From JAFIFT01 sp020051095 (GTDB lineage Bacteria > Pseudomonadota > Gammaproteobacteria > Legionellales > Legionellaceae), in contig NZ_CAXMZT010000010.1 of assembly GCF_964199965.1 (NCBI RefSeq), positions 86,991 to 150,990 of the forward strand: a DNA stretch of 64,000 bases, written 5' to 3'. The notes beneath the pieces are model-generated. The model made no database searches, was not told where the DNA came from, and saw only the letters and a program-made list of their open reading frames with translations. Shown here piece after piece: positions 54,879 to 63,912 of the stretch (the stretch's first letter is position 1; the number at the start of each line of letters is the position of its first letter). The translations under genes and the position numbers were made by a program.

Positions 54879-54911
54879 GTTAACAAAACCTTAAGCGAAT
54901 CAGTTTATAAT
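54879..54911 (+). promoter_or_regulatory. PmrA-like box and -10 element upstream of the SidF-like gene
   Basis: GTTAACAAA-AC-CTTAAGCGA, TTAA-to-TTAA spacing 11 bp, followed by TATAAT at 54906-54911, starting 16 bp after the second half-site. The leader to the ATG would be about 36 nt. Confidence 0.5.
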
Positions 54912-54953
54912 AAACGAAAGTTCATAAAAATTTGATTCGATGCGAGGCTAATC

Positions 54954-57329
54954 ATGCCACAACAACATTCTGACAATTTCAACAGGCTTCTTAAGGGTCC
55001 CGATCCGGAACATTTGAGTGAAAAAGTCGCACCTTACCAGTTTAAAAACCCTGCCGATTTAGCAACTTTGGTGATTCAAGATAGCCTGCTCCCCAATGGC
55101 GATGCAGACGGAAATAGTATTTATGATCACCTGGCCAATTTGCTTCGGGAAGTCAATGATGCTCAGTACGGCATTGTCTCAACCTTGAATGAAAACGGCG
55201 AATGGGTTCGTGATGCCACCCAATCATTTCCTATTGAAAAACGAATTCCATCTGACCACCCTGCCATTGAAGCCAATAATGCCCTATTACGCTGCTTATC
55301 GCGCTTAAGACCCATTGATTATGCGATAGAGCATAAACATCACCCTCATAATGACAAGCTAGCAGAACAAATCCGAAACGAGCTGAAGCAAGCGCTTGCT
55401 GAACTATCCACTGGAATGCTAACCGCCGGCCAACTGGATAAAAACGATGCCATGATGCAAATCAAAACATTGGAAAAATCCTTTGACGATAAATTACTTA
55501 TGGCATTGCATCAAGCAAACCTCACCAAAGGCATCGCAACGCCAAAAGAGGCAGAAGGACTGTTGGCGCATTACCGCAATCTTTCAAGCCTGATGGTCCC
55601 TGCTCGGACCATGATAACCTTAACCTATGATAAAAAGGCGAAGGTTCTTCAGCGCGAAAGCCAATACCCGGTTACTCATAAAACCGATGAGCAATTGAAA
55701 GCTATTCAAACACTCACTGATATTAACCCCTACCCAGTCGGTGAAGACAAAAACGCCCATACCACACAAAACCTTGCCATGCAGGAAGCTGATGCATTGT
55801 TTAGTCAGTTAATGGGAGCGCATGATCGCGCCCTACCCGCTCAAACAAGAAAAACCCATTTGGTGGGGGCTAAAAATGCCTTTATTGTCAAAAACGAATT
55901 ATTATTTGATATTCCTTCGGATAACATCCCGGCTAATACCGATTGGAAAGGCGCCGAAGACAATACCATATGGCTAGCTAGAACCGGGGTGCCTGTCTAT
56001 GTTGGTAAAGGGGAAAATGAAGCCACTATCCAACGTCATACCCGTGAAAATTTAGAGCAAATCCGCTTGGAAGCTCAACAGAGAATGGGTGGTGATCTAT
56101 CAAAGATGCATATTACCACCTTAAATACTTACACCCCACTTGAAAGCCAATGGGACATGATACACCATCTCCAACAAGCGACCACGGGTGAGTCAGAAAA
56201 CCAAGACGATTTAAGCTATGTGCCAACCAATATTGACGGCACGTTTCGCTTCATCGATGTTTCTAAAAACCTCTATGATGAAGAAGAACATCGTCCATGG
56301 GGAAGTGCCCCGCTCCACAAAGCTTGGCGATTATACACTGCCGCTGAAGTCATGCTGCAAGCCGTTAAAAAGGGCTTTTTAAGCGTGGTCAATTGTGCGA
56401 GCGGTCAAGACAGAACCGGAACGGCAGTTGAAAAAGCAACTCAGATATGGATGGGAGGACGTTACAAGGCCCATGGATTGGAAAATCAATCGGATAATAT
56501 TGAAACCATGCGAGCCGAAGGCGGAAACGCCGCTGAGATGACCACCCATCACGTCCATGGCTCACCAGGCATGAAAGAAGAGTCGCAAGCGGGCAACACC
56601 TTTAGTCCAGAGGCATCGAAGCAGCTTTACCGAAAAAGTGCCGACACCAACAAAAAAAACCCCGTTGGCAACGTTGATTTTTTAAATGTCCCCAGTGAAG
56701 AAGCGGTTAACGAGTTTTTATTAAATCAAAATGCGTTTTCCCTTCATTTATCACAATTAAAACAACAAACACCATTAACCATTCAAATGGCAGCGGCCAT
56801 CGAACAAGGGAAAAAAATCCTCGCTCAGGTTAATGAAATAACCGATGGCGCCAAAACAGTACCCCTAATCCAACAACACGTGGATAGCAAAAGCTTAGCC
56901 GATTTAAATTCAGTGATGGTGTATTGCAAAAATGCCGTTAGCCTTGATAAAGACACGAAAGCACAGGCTGAAAATGCCCGTAAACTGGCTGGATTATCCC
57001 ATGCGATTTCAAAAAAGGCTTCCAAGCCTTGGAAAGCATTAGGCCTTGCTTTGTGTATCTTTGCCGCGGTCGCTTTAATAGCAGTGGGCATTCTGGGCGC
57101 ATTACCAACCCATGGAGCTAGTTTAATGCTCACTCTCGTTGGAGGCCTGGGACTCCTTGCAGCGGCGGAAGAAGCGTCATCTTTATATCACAGTAGTGAA
57201 AAAGGGTTAGCCAGCTCCGTAGGGCTCTTCAAAATGAAGACAGATGACTTAAACCTCGTGCATCCCATTGCAGATGAAAAACCACTTGACTCAGAGGAGA
57301 TACCCCCCGATCAACCAAAGAAAACCTAG
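54954..57329 (+). CDS. SidF-like CX5R phosphoinositide phosphatase, candidate effector
   Basis: The 791-residue protein has the catalytic loop VVNCASGQDRTGTAVEK (Cys481, Arg487), the CX5R form of the IpgD/SopB/SidF/SidP group that dephosphorylates phosphoinositides. Close to the C-terminus two hydrophobic helices (ALGLALCIFAAVALIAVGI and ASLMLTLVGGLGLLAAAEEA, about 698-742) form a membrane hairpin as in SidF. A C-terminal acidic tail follows. The family normally reads CKSGKDRTG, so two Lys positions differ here (CASGQDRTG), which may change lipid specificity. It follows a PmrA-like promoter. It probably alters phosphoinositides on the Legionella-containing vacuole; that is inferred. Confidence 0.78.
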   Translation: MPQQHSDNFNRLLKGPDPEHLSEKVAPYQFKNPADLATLVIQDSLLPNGDADGNSIYDHLANLLREVNDAQYGIVSTLNENGEWVRDATQSFPIEKRIPSDHPAIEANNALLRCLSRLRPIDYAIEHKHHPHNDKLAEQIRNELKQALAELSTGMLTAGQLDKNDAMMQIKTLEKSFDDKLLMALHQANLTKGIATPKEAEGLLAHYRNLSSLMVPARTMITLTYDKKAKVLQRESQYPVTHKTDEQLKAIQTLTDINPYPVGEDKNAHTTQNLAMQEADALFSQLMGAHDRALPAQTRKTHLVGAKNAFIVKNELLFDIPSDNIPANTDWKGAEDNTIWLARTGVPVYVGKGENEATIQRHTRENLEQIRLEAQQRMGGDLSKMHITTLNTYTPLESQWDMIHHLQQATTGESENQDDLSYVPTNIDGTFRFIDVSKNLYDEEEHRPWGSAPLHKAWRLYTAAEVMLQAVKKGFLSVVNCASGQDRTGTAVEKATQIWMGGRYKAHGLENQSDNIETMRAEGGNAAEMTTHHVHGSPGMKEESQAGNTFSPEASKQLYRKSADTNKKNPVGNVDFLNVPSEEAVNEFLLNQNAFSLHLSQLKQQTPLTIQMAAAIEQGKKILAQVNEITDGAKTVPLIQQHVDSKSLADLNSVMVYCKNAVSLDKDTKAQAENARKLAGLSHAISKKASKPWKALGLALCIFAAVALIAVGILGALPTHGASLMLTLVGGLGLLAAAEEASSLYHSSEKGLASSVGLFKMKTDDLNLVHPIADEKPLDSEEIPPDQPKKT

Positions 57330-57405
57330 GGCGTTCAACCTGGCTTTGTTTTGACTAAAATGGTCATTTTTGATATCCTCTCCTTTTTGTAATTGAGAGT
57401 TCTCC

Positions 57406-58455
57406 ATGACAATCTATATTCTGAGTGATTTCGACGGCACCATCACCCCAACGGAAGGGAAACAAGTCGTATCTTCCGGGTTTTATAAAACACTATTAAA
57501 GCAAGGCGGTGCAATCAATTACGCTTTGGATCAGTTAGTTGATAATGTTGGGGACAAATTCACTCAAGAATTTGGTGAGTATTGGCCAAACCCGGACTAC
57601 AAAGGTCACTATGGCCACATTTTAATTCCAGAAAACGCCGTTACCGTATTACACCAACTACTGAGCAATAAAGATATTTATTTTCGCATCCTCACCCGCA
57701 ATCGTCCCGACTATATCCAGGCCTTATTAAAATACCAAGGTTTTAGTAAAGAAGAGATTGCTAAAATCAACATTGAACATGGGAACAAATCCCATACTGC
57801 TAAGCTAGAACGCATTATCCCGCCATCTAAGCAATATGCAAGCGATGTCAACGTCTTTGCCCTCGATGATAGCTTGGACGATTTATATGCCATGGGATAC
57901 GGCCTTAAAGAAATCGGTTATATCCCAGAAAATACCAAAACGTTAATCATTAAAAAAGACCGCATCACCCCAATTGGACAGGTTGTATTTTTAAATAAAG
58001 ACCAAGGCCAATTTGATTGGGAGGCGATTCGTCAAATGATCACCCAAAAGGCAACATGTGAGTCCATTTTATCCGCCATGGATAACTTAGCCAGTCAACT
58101 GACAACAGATTACTCTCCAGAAAAACAAGCCATTCTTAACATCAAGAGTCAGCTAATACAAATACAACAAGATAATTTGTTTCCAGCGAGTGACCATAAG
58201 CCACAATCACAAGCTATTTATCATGAATTAAATAACTTACTATTACTTCAAGCTAAACAACTTGACACCCATCTGAGATGGCAGGATGCGTTAGTTAACC
58301 TGGTGAAATCCTTTTTAGCCCTATTTTTTGGACCATCGAAGCAACTTAACGCATTCAATCCAGAAGATAGGCAACGATTCTTTTATCCACGTGAATCAGA
58401 AACGCGTCAAGAAGTGACCCAGTTGATGACCCAATTTGGACAAGCTTTGGCATAG
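57406..58455 (+). CDS. HAD-superfamily-like protein, candidate effector
   Basis: The 349-residue protein begins ILSDFDGTITPTEGKQVVSS, the HAD motif I DxDGT (nucleophile Asp8), then FRILTRNRPDYIQALL as a motif II-like Thr strand and VFALDDSLDDLYAMGYG as motif IV. HAD phosphatases transfer the phosphoryl group through the Asp. The last 130 residues are helical without a match. Its position between a SidF-like and other effector-type genes suggests delivery. GAGAG lies 7 bases before the ATG. Confidence 0.7.
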   Translation: MTIYILSDFDGTITPTEGKQVVSSGFYKTLLKQGGAINYALDQLVDNVGDKFTQEFGEYWPNPDYKGHYGHILIPENAVTVLHQLLSNKDIYFRILTRNRPDYIQALLKYQGFSKEEIAKINIEHGNKSHTAKLERIIPPSKQYASDVNVFALDDSLDDLYAMGYGLKEIGYIPENTKTLIIKKDRITPIGQVVFLNKDQGQFDWEAIRQMITQKATCESILSAMDNLASQLTTDYSPEKQAILNIKSQLIQIQQDNLFPASDHKPQSQAIYHELNNLLLLQAKQLDTHLRWQDALVNLVKSFLALFFGPSKQLNAFNPEDRQRFFYPRESETRQEVTQLMTQFGQALA

Positions 58456-58577
58456 TCGACGCTTGATTGATCACAGAAGTTGGAAGGATCAGCAACTATC
58501 GCCTCACATCCATTGCACTGTAGGCCCATTTTGATAAACTAAGCTAATTGAATGGCAAAGCATTGGAACACGATATT

Positions 58578-59270
58578 ATGATCACTGTTTATCCTTATGA
58601 CTCACTGGGTTATGCCAACTATGGCTGGTTGAAAACACACCATCACTTCAGCTTTGCAGAGTACCATAATCCTAACCGCATGGGTTTTGGCACCTTACGC
58701 GTGATCAATGATGATACGATATCACCCGGCACGGGGTTTGATTTGCATTCCCACCGGGACATGGAAATTATCACCTATGTTCGCCAAGGCGCAATAACCC
58801 ATGATGATAACCATGGCAATCAGGGCAAGACAAAGGCCGGAAATGTGCAAGTGATGAGTGCCGGAACTGGCATTTCACACGCGGAATCCAATGAAGAATC
58901 TGAAAAAACGATAGTGTATCAAATATGGATTAAGCCTCGCCGCAAAGATTTGCCCCCCAAATGGTTGACCCATTCCTTTCCAACCATGGCTGTGAAGGAC
59001 AAGCTTCATCTGCTCGTCTCCGGTGATGGCGCAGCACCTTTAACAATCAATCAAGATGCCTATATCTATGCCGGCACGTTATCCCAGGGGCAAAAAATTA
59101 AGCATCCCATCCATCATCAAGCTTATGTGCTCGCTTCAAAAGGGTCGTTTACCCTGGATAAACACACGCTCAATCAGGGTGATGGTGCAGAAGTCATCAA
59201 TCAAACGATGATCACCATTACGGCTAACGAAGCATGTGAAATATTAATCATTGATGTCCCCTCTGACTAA
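58578..59270 (+). CDS. Pirin family bicupin protein
   Basis: From the ATG at 58578 the protein is 230 residues. It has the pirin signature: LKTHHHFSFAEYHNPNRMGF, DLHSHRDMEIITYVRQGAI and GNVQVMSAGTGISHAESN, with the metal-binding His residues of the first cupin. It is of YhaK/pirin type. Quercetinase-like or redox-sensing roles are known in relatives. The upstream TTG is possible but weaker. Metabolic, not an obvious effector, although it lies in the effector block. Confidence 0.93.
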   Translation: MITVYPYDSLGYANYGWLKTHHHFSFAEYHNPNRMGFGTLRVINDDTISPGTGFDLHSHRDMEIITYVRQGAITHDDNHGNQGKTKAGNVQVMSAGTGISHAESNEESEKTIVYQIWIKPRRKDLPPKWLTHSFPTMAVKDKLHLLVSGDGAAPLTINQDAYIYAGTLSQGQKIKHPIHHQAYVLASKGSFTLDKHTLNQGDGAEVINQTMITITANEACEILIIDVPSD

Positions 59271-59335
59271 GTGAAGTTGACAGCTTGGTTCCAAGTTAGC
59301 TAGGGGGTATATCAACGGAAACTGAGTAAACCAAA

Positions 59336-60397
59336 CTATTGATTACTTGGGGATGCCCCATGATTTTCCTGGTTTTCAAGCGCGTCTAGCTCACCTTTAG
59401 CTGTATTCAGCCCTTCAAATGATTGCGGCCTGATTAAGCGATATTGATTTTTTTCAGCTAAAAACAAATTAGCAATACTGCAAAGGATATTTAGGAAAAA
59501 AGCTTTCCATGTGGGTGCTTTATCAAATTGAGGCAATGCATCTAATACGATGCCCTTCATGTCAGTTTGTAGCTTTTTCTTATTAATTTTGTTCGTTTCG
59601 AATTGCGTGTAAACCTGATTTAACTGGTTATAGACACCTTGGGCAGATTCTTTGATAGCAGGATTTTCTTCTTGGTTAATTTTCTTCTGCAATTTTAACA
59701 ACATTGATTTGATTTTTTCGCTGATTCGCCGAGTTTCCTCATCAACCCTTTTTTCTGCCTCGATAGGAGAAGAAGGCGATTCAGGAACAGAGACAACAGA
59801 GGGCGGTACTTTGCCGATGGGTGTTTCCACTACCGAAACAGCCGGCGGTTTACTGGATAATGTTTTACCACTTGCCAAGTTTGAATCTATCCCGTGCGGG
59901 GATGTGGGCATCGATTCGGCTCTAGGCGCCCTCGTTTCAACCGAAGGGGACGCTGGATGTTTCAGCGCCGCTGGTTTTTCTATCCAACCCTGCTTGGCAT
60001 ACTGCTTAGCCAAACTACCATGCAATTCCAACCCACCCCCAATGGATGCAGCTTTATGGAATTTCACTCTGCCTGCGCTATACAATGCTTGCAACTGAGA
60101 ATAATAGAGCCCATCTTGATGACCCTTGAATTTAATTTCGGGGATATTCTCATGCACCCAAATATCAGATGGCGAGTGAACTTCAAATCCATATAAATGA
60201 AATCTACCCTCCCCCAAATCAATAAAGCGCATGTAATAACCTGGCGCGAGCGTATAGATATCCACCGGTCCATTGAGGACTTTAACGCTAGTCTTGTGTT
60301 CCCCGGATAGGCTTGAGCAAACCTCAAACGCAGCTCCGCTCAGGATCATTGATGACGCTTGGGAGTAATACTCCTCCAAACTAAGCACATAGCCCAT
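59336..60397 (-). CDS. Proline-rich hypothetical protein, candidate effector
   Basis: I take the ATG at 60397, with GGTGAAG upstream, because the predicted transcription start near 60441 leaves too little leader for the ATG at 60430. The product is about 353 residues. The N-terminal 130 residues are globular. A Ser/Pro-rich linker follows (about 155-215, words such as PPAVSVVETPIGKVPPSVVS), then a helical region with coiled-coil character (IKSMLLKLQKKINQEENPAI) and a hydrophobic stretch (KAFFLNILCSIANLFLAEK). There is no signal peptide. A PmrA-like box precedes it. Function unknown. Confidence 0.6.
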   Translation of the reverse strand: MGYVLSLEEYYSQASSMILSGAAFEVCSSLSGEHKTSVKVLNGPVDIYTLAPGYYMRFIDLGEGRFHLYGFEVHSPSDIWVHENIPEIKFKGHQDGLYYSQLQALYSAGRVKFHKAASIGGGLELHGSLAKQYAKQGWIEKPAALKHPASPSVETRAPRAESMPTSPHGIDSNLASGKTLSSKPPAVSVVETPIGKVPPSVVSVPESPSSPIEAEKRVDEETRRISEKIKSMLLKLQKKINQEENPAIKESAQGVYNQLNQVYTQFETNKINKKKLQTDMKGIVLDALPQFDKAPTWKAFFLNILCSIANLFLAEKNQYRLIRPQSFEGLNTAKGELDALENQENHGASPSNQ

Positions 60398-60445
60398 GGT
60401 CTTCACCGTTAGTAGGTTAGAAGATATCATGCTATCTATAGTTTA

Positions 60446-60478
60446 AATATAACACTATATGGTTAAGATAATATTAAC
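60446..60478 (-). promoter_or_regulatory. PmrA-like box and -10 element upstream of the proline-rich protein gene
   Basis: On the minus strand GTTAATATT-AT-CTTAACCAT (plus 60459-60478) matches the reported cTTAATatT-N2-cTTAATatT consensus closely. TATATT lies 16 bp after the second half-site begins. Confidence 0.6.
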
Positions 60479-60530
60479 AACATGTTCTTTGAAATGGGCA
60501 ATCTCTATGCAGGAAAAAAAAACACCGAAC

Positions 60531-60590
60531 TAATACGTTCCCGTGAGCGGGCACTGGCAAATATTAGATATGAGTTTTTGTCCTGTAAAA
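60531..60590. repeat. Remnant of a 6-bp-phased palindromic element
   Basis: TAATACGTTCCCGTGAGCGG is followed by TATTAGATATGAGTTTTTGTC, which is the inverse of the left flank of the 6.4 kb element (GACAAAACTCATATCTAATA) with one base inserted. The arrays themselves are mostly lost. Confidence 0.55.
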
Positions 60591-60601
60591 AGGTAAAATT
60601 T

Positions 60602-60744
60602 CTTTGTACCGGACAATTTTTTAAAAGCACCGTCGTTGCGAGCTTTGCGAAGCAATCCAGTTCGATCTCTGAACAGAAATCTGTTCTAGATTGCTTCGCA
60701 AAGCTCGCAAAGACGGCTTTTTTAAAAAATTGTCCGGTACAAAG
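60602..60744. repeat. Perfect-ended inverted repeat of the CTTTGTACCGGAC family
   Basis: CTTTGTACCGGACAATTTTTT at the left end is exactly inverted at the right end (60720-60744). Inner words CGTCGTTGCGAGCTTTGCGAA and GCTTCGCAAAGCTCGCAAAG make nested stems. It lies between the divergent promoters of two effector candidates. Confidence 0.8.
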
Positions 60745-60769
60745 CTAAAATTTATAAAAACCAAATTTT

Positions 60770-60803
60770 CTTAATCTTAGCTTAAGCATTCTCTTGCTAT
60801 AAT
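60770..60803 (+). promoter_or_regulatory. PmrA-like box and -10 element upstream of the 999-residue protein gene
   Basis: CTTAATCTT-AG-CTTAAGCATT, TTAA-to-TTAA spacing 11 bp, then TATAAT at 60798-60803, starting 17 bp after the second half-site. The leader to the ATG is about 33 nt. Confidence 0.55.
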
Positions 60804-60842
60804 TGCGGCATTATTAAACATAATACGATATATAATTTCATT

Positions 60843-63842
60843 ATGACTCAATACCTTGCTAATCTTATTAATCATCTTAGAAATGATGAACCGTCCCCTA
60901 AGAAAGATCACCACCTATTTTTACTCGGAACAGCTGTCAATTATATCGATAAGCCGATTAATGAAAAAGATAATCATTTTTACATCCGAGGGGAGACGTT
61001 CTCCTATACCGCTCAACTGACCAGTCTTTTATTGGATGAAGCAAAAGATGTGATAAAAAATCAGGATGCTGATATCAAAAATTCTGATAACTACGCACAT
61101 CCCTATCACTCGCCTTCTGTCGATGTGATAAATGGTTCTGATACGCCAGGATTTGAAACAGGGGATAGACTTGCTAAAGCACTGATGCTAGCCCTTGATG
61201 CGGTGGCACAAGGCAAAGATCGCCTCCACATTTCAGGGTTTAGCCGTGGTGGTGTCCAAGCAATCGTATTGACCCATGAATTGGAAAGGGTCATGAACAT
61301 GCTGTCGGAAGATTTAAAAAAAGACCCTAAAGAGCGGCGATCATTAGCCCAAATCATTGCCCATAGCTCTAGCGTTCCCGGACTGAGCGTCATCAAAGAT
61401 CCCAGTTATACAAGGCAATCACTCCAACTATTAACCAATGTCCAAGAGTTAAATACTACCAATAAGACAGAAAACGATGCCGAAGAACAAATAAAAACAA
61501 AACTATTAACAAATCTTACTAACATGAAAGTTGATTTGTTTGTTCTTGACCCAGTTCCAGGTGGAAATTTTGGCAAAGTCGTTCGTATCGGATGGCAAGA
61601 GGATAAGCACTTTTATACATTGCCTAAGTTTGTTGAGAAAAGACAAGAATTTGTTCAGCAACATGAAACATCCAACTGCTTTAAGCCAATTGTACCAATA
61701 GGCATGCCCTATGAAGTCATTCCCGGTTGTCACGGCACAGCCGATGGCAATCAATACGACGATAATAGTGAGCTTATTCCAAACGACCTTGGCGAAGTTT
61801 CTGGCGCACAGGATTTGGTATTACGTCGCTGGATAGACTTTACTTTTGCAAAAACTCAACCCAAAGAAAAGATTGACTTAGGCCACCCCTTATTGGATTG
61901 CGTTATCAATGAATATATGGATGCCGATGACACACAGCGAAATCTAATACTGCTTGAGAATTATAAACAAATAAAGAAAAATTTTCCTGCATTTGAGTTT
62001 CTTGCTACCAGAAATTATACTGGACTCGGTCGATACATGGCTTTACGCCAAGTTCACTTTCATCAGCGTGGTAATACGCCCATCACCGATCTCGATGCAC
62101 ATGGCGGTGGACAGTTTTTAAATCTTCAACATGTCCAACTATGGATGTCACAAAAATTCAACTCTTTTGATTTCTTTAATAAAACATTACCCCAACAGGT
62201 TGAATGGATACAACATAATATCGAAAACGCTTTCAAAAAGCCTAACAGTGAAATCGATCTAAATAGTTCTTTTGTTGAAGATGAAAACTATATGATGGCT
62301 AAGCTCATGGTCAATGAGAAAAATAATGATTTAGTTAAAGAATCATTATCATTTTTGGTTAACACGGTCACTCAAACTTATCTAAGAAATCATTTAAGCT
62401 CTAATGAAATCGAAATCTGTAAGCGATGTGTTGTTGAAACATTTGAGGTGTTGGATAAGGCAAAAAAATCTGACAATTTAAGCCCTAAATTAGTGACAAT
62501 GGCAAAGTCAATGTATGAAAACATACGGCATGACCTCACCGAGACCCTGGTAGCGCATCAAAACTCAACGCTTTCGTTATCTCGAAAACTATTCCAAGAG
62601 AAAAAAATATTACAGGCAGACAGTAGCAGTTCATCGGAAACACCCATTAGCTGGCTTACAAACACCCAAAAAGCCATCAATGATTTAGACCGATTAAAAG
62701 AACAAATTTCAGTCTTAGAATCATTGTGTGATCAAGATAGACTGAATGTATCATGGAATAACATTTTACCGAATTTTACACGTGAAGAGGGAAACAAAGA
62801 CATTGATTTTCTTAAGCGCCAAGAACTTTTGTTTGACTATATTGAACAACAACAGACGTTGCTTAAGGCGTTTGCCAGTGACGTGCTAAAAATGATACCC
62901 AATGCATTAGAGAAGAAACCAGAAGCACTTGACCAGAAATTTTATTCAAGCATTCTTCCTGTTGCCAGTGTTGAAAAAAATCGCTTGATCCTTCAACAAT
63001 TATTTGAAAAGTGCGAACAAGCTAAAAAAGCGATTGAAGCGGCTGAGCTTGATATAGAGCAGCTAAATCAAAGCCATCAAAAGTTGGTTGAAGAGTATCG
63101 AGAGCAAACCCAACAACTGGAACATATACAGGAGTCATTGCAAACCACTCAGGAATCCTTGCAGAAGTCTGAAACAGAAAAAGGAAAGTTGGCGCAAAAA
63201 GTACTGACACTTGAGGAAGACATTTCTCAACTCGGAGAGAAGCTTAAACAGGCTAATCAGTCTTATGACAATTCTCAAAAAACGCTTGAGCAAGTTACCC
63301 TTGAGTTGCAAAGCAAAAGAAAACAATTCGAAGAGAACAAAGAGCATGAAGGCCAAATCGGCAAAAAAATGGAACAAAGCATCTTGGAAAAAGAACAATT
63401 ACAGAAAAAGTTAGAAACAATTCAAAGCCCCATGGAAAAAGAAGCCGCGGCTAAAGTCCACGCTTTATTAAATCTAAGTCGCGCCTATTTGACCCATTTA
63501 GAAAGCCGTGTTGATACGTCTGATTTGTGGAAAACGAAAAAAACAGCTGTCGAAAACATGATAAACATTCTGACAAATAATGAGAATTTACCCACCGAGC
63601 AACTCAGCCAATTCAATAAACAATTGCATAATACCCAGGAAAAATTGAAAGCACACCGGGATCCGGCATGGCGTCGATTTTTCAGGGACTGCATACGGAT
63701 CGTGGCTATCGCAATCAGTGGTGTTGGCTTCTACCGGATGATAACAGGTCAGTCACCTCATTTCTTTAAACCAAGCCATGGCGAACAATTTGTGGAAGAT
63801 GCTGCCGCCTATGTCCCTTCATCGGTTAAAGATGCTCCCTAG
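60843..63842 (+). CDS. Tle1/DUF2235-like alpha/beta-hydrolase with long coiled coil, candidate effector
   Basis: In the 999-residue protein, residues 23 to about 420 follow a DUF2235-type hydrolase: HLFLLGTAVNY, the nucleophile elbow GFSRGG (132-137, Ser134), the acid strand FVLDPVPGG (Asp236) and IPGCHGTADG (His297). T6SS effectors of the Tle1 family with this layout are phospholipases. Residues about 730-870 are a long coiled coil (for example QSHQKLVEEYREQTQQLEH), and a single hydrophobic stretch (IVAIAISGVGFYRMI) lies near the C-terminus, perhaps a membrane anchor. The promoter has a PmrA-like box. Lipase action on host membranes is inferred. Confidence 0.72.
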   Translation: MTQYLANLINHLRNDEPSPKKDHHLFLLGTAVNYIDKPINEKDNHFYIRGETFSYTAQLTSLLLDEAKDVIKNQDADIKNSDNYAHPYHSPSVDVINGSDTPGFETGDRLAKALMLALDAVAQGKDRLHISGFSRGGVQAIVLTHELERVMNMLSEDLKKDPKERRSLAQIIAHSSSVPGLSVIKDPSYTRQSLQLLTNVQELNTTNKTENDAEEQIKTKLLTNLTNMKVDLFVLDPVPGGNFGKVVRIGWQEDKHFYTLPKFVEKRQEFVQQHETSNCFKPIVPIGMPYEVIPGCHGTADGNQYDDNSELIPNDLGEVSGAQDLVLRRWIDFTFAKTQPKEKIDLGHPLLDCVINEYMDADDTQRNLILLENYKQIKKNFPAFEFLATRNYTGLGRYMALRQVHFHQRGNTPITDLDAHGGGQFLNLQHVQLWMSQKFNSFDFFNKTLPQQVEWIQHNIENAFKKPNSEIDLNSSFVEDENYMMAKLMVNEKNNDLVKESLSFLVNTVTQTYLRNHLSSNEIEICKRCVVETFEVLDKAKKSDNLSPKLVTMAKSMYENIRHDLTETLVAHQNSTLSLSRKLFQEKKILQADSSSSSETPISWLTNTQKAINDLDRLKEQISVLESLCDQDRLNVSWNNILPNFTREEGNKDIDFLKRQELLFDYIEQQQTLLKAFASDVLKMIPNALEKKPEALDQKFYSSILPVASVEKNRLILQQLFEKCEQAKKAIEAAELDIEQLNQSHQKLVEEYREQTQQLEHIQESLQTTQESLQKSETEKGKLAQKVLTLEEDISQLGEKLKQANQSYDNSQKTLEQVTLELQSKRKQFEENKEHEGQIGKKMEQSILEKEQLQKKLETIQSPMEKEAAAKVHALLNLSRAYLTHLESRVDTSDLWKTKKTAVENMINILTNNENLPTEQLSQFNKQLHNTQEKLKAHRDPAWRRFFRDCIRIVAIAISGVGFYRMITGQSPHFFKPSHGEQFVEDAAAYVPSSVKDAP

Positions 63843-63912
63843 AGCTCCTCAGCACCCGCTATCTTCAATTGGGATTGATAAACCCCTCTCCCCGTTCACA
63901 CCCCTACCCTGG

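Noticed and set aside
60482..60748. 88-codon ORF upstream of the 999-residue gene
   Set aside because: It runs through two inverted-repeat elements and its composition follows them.
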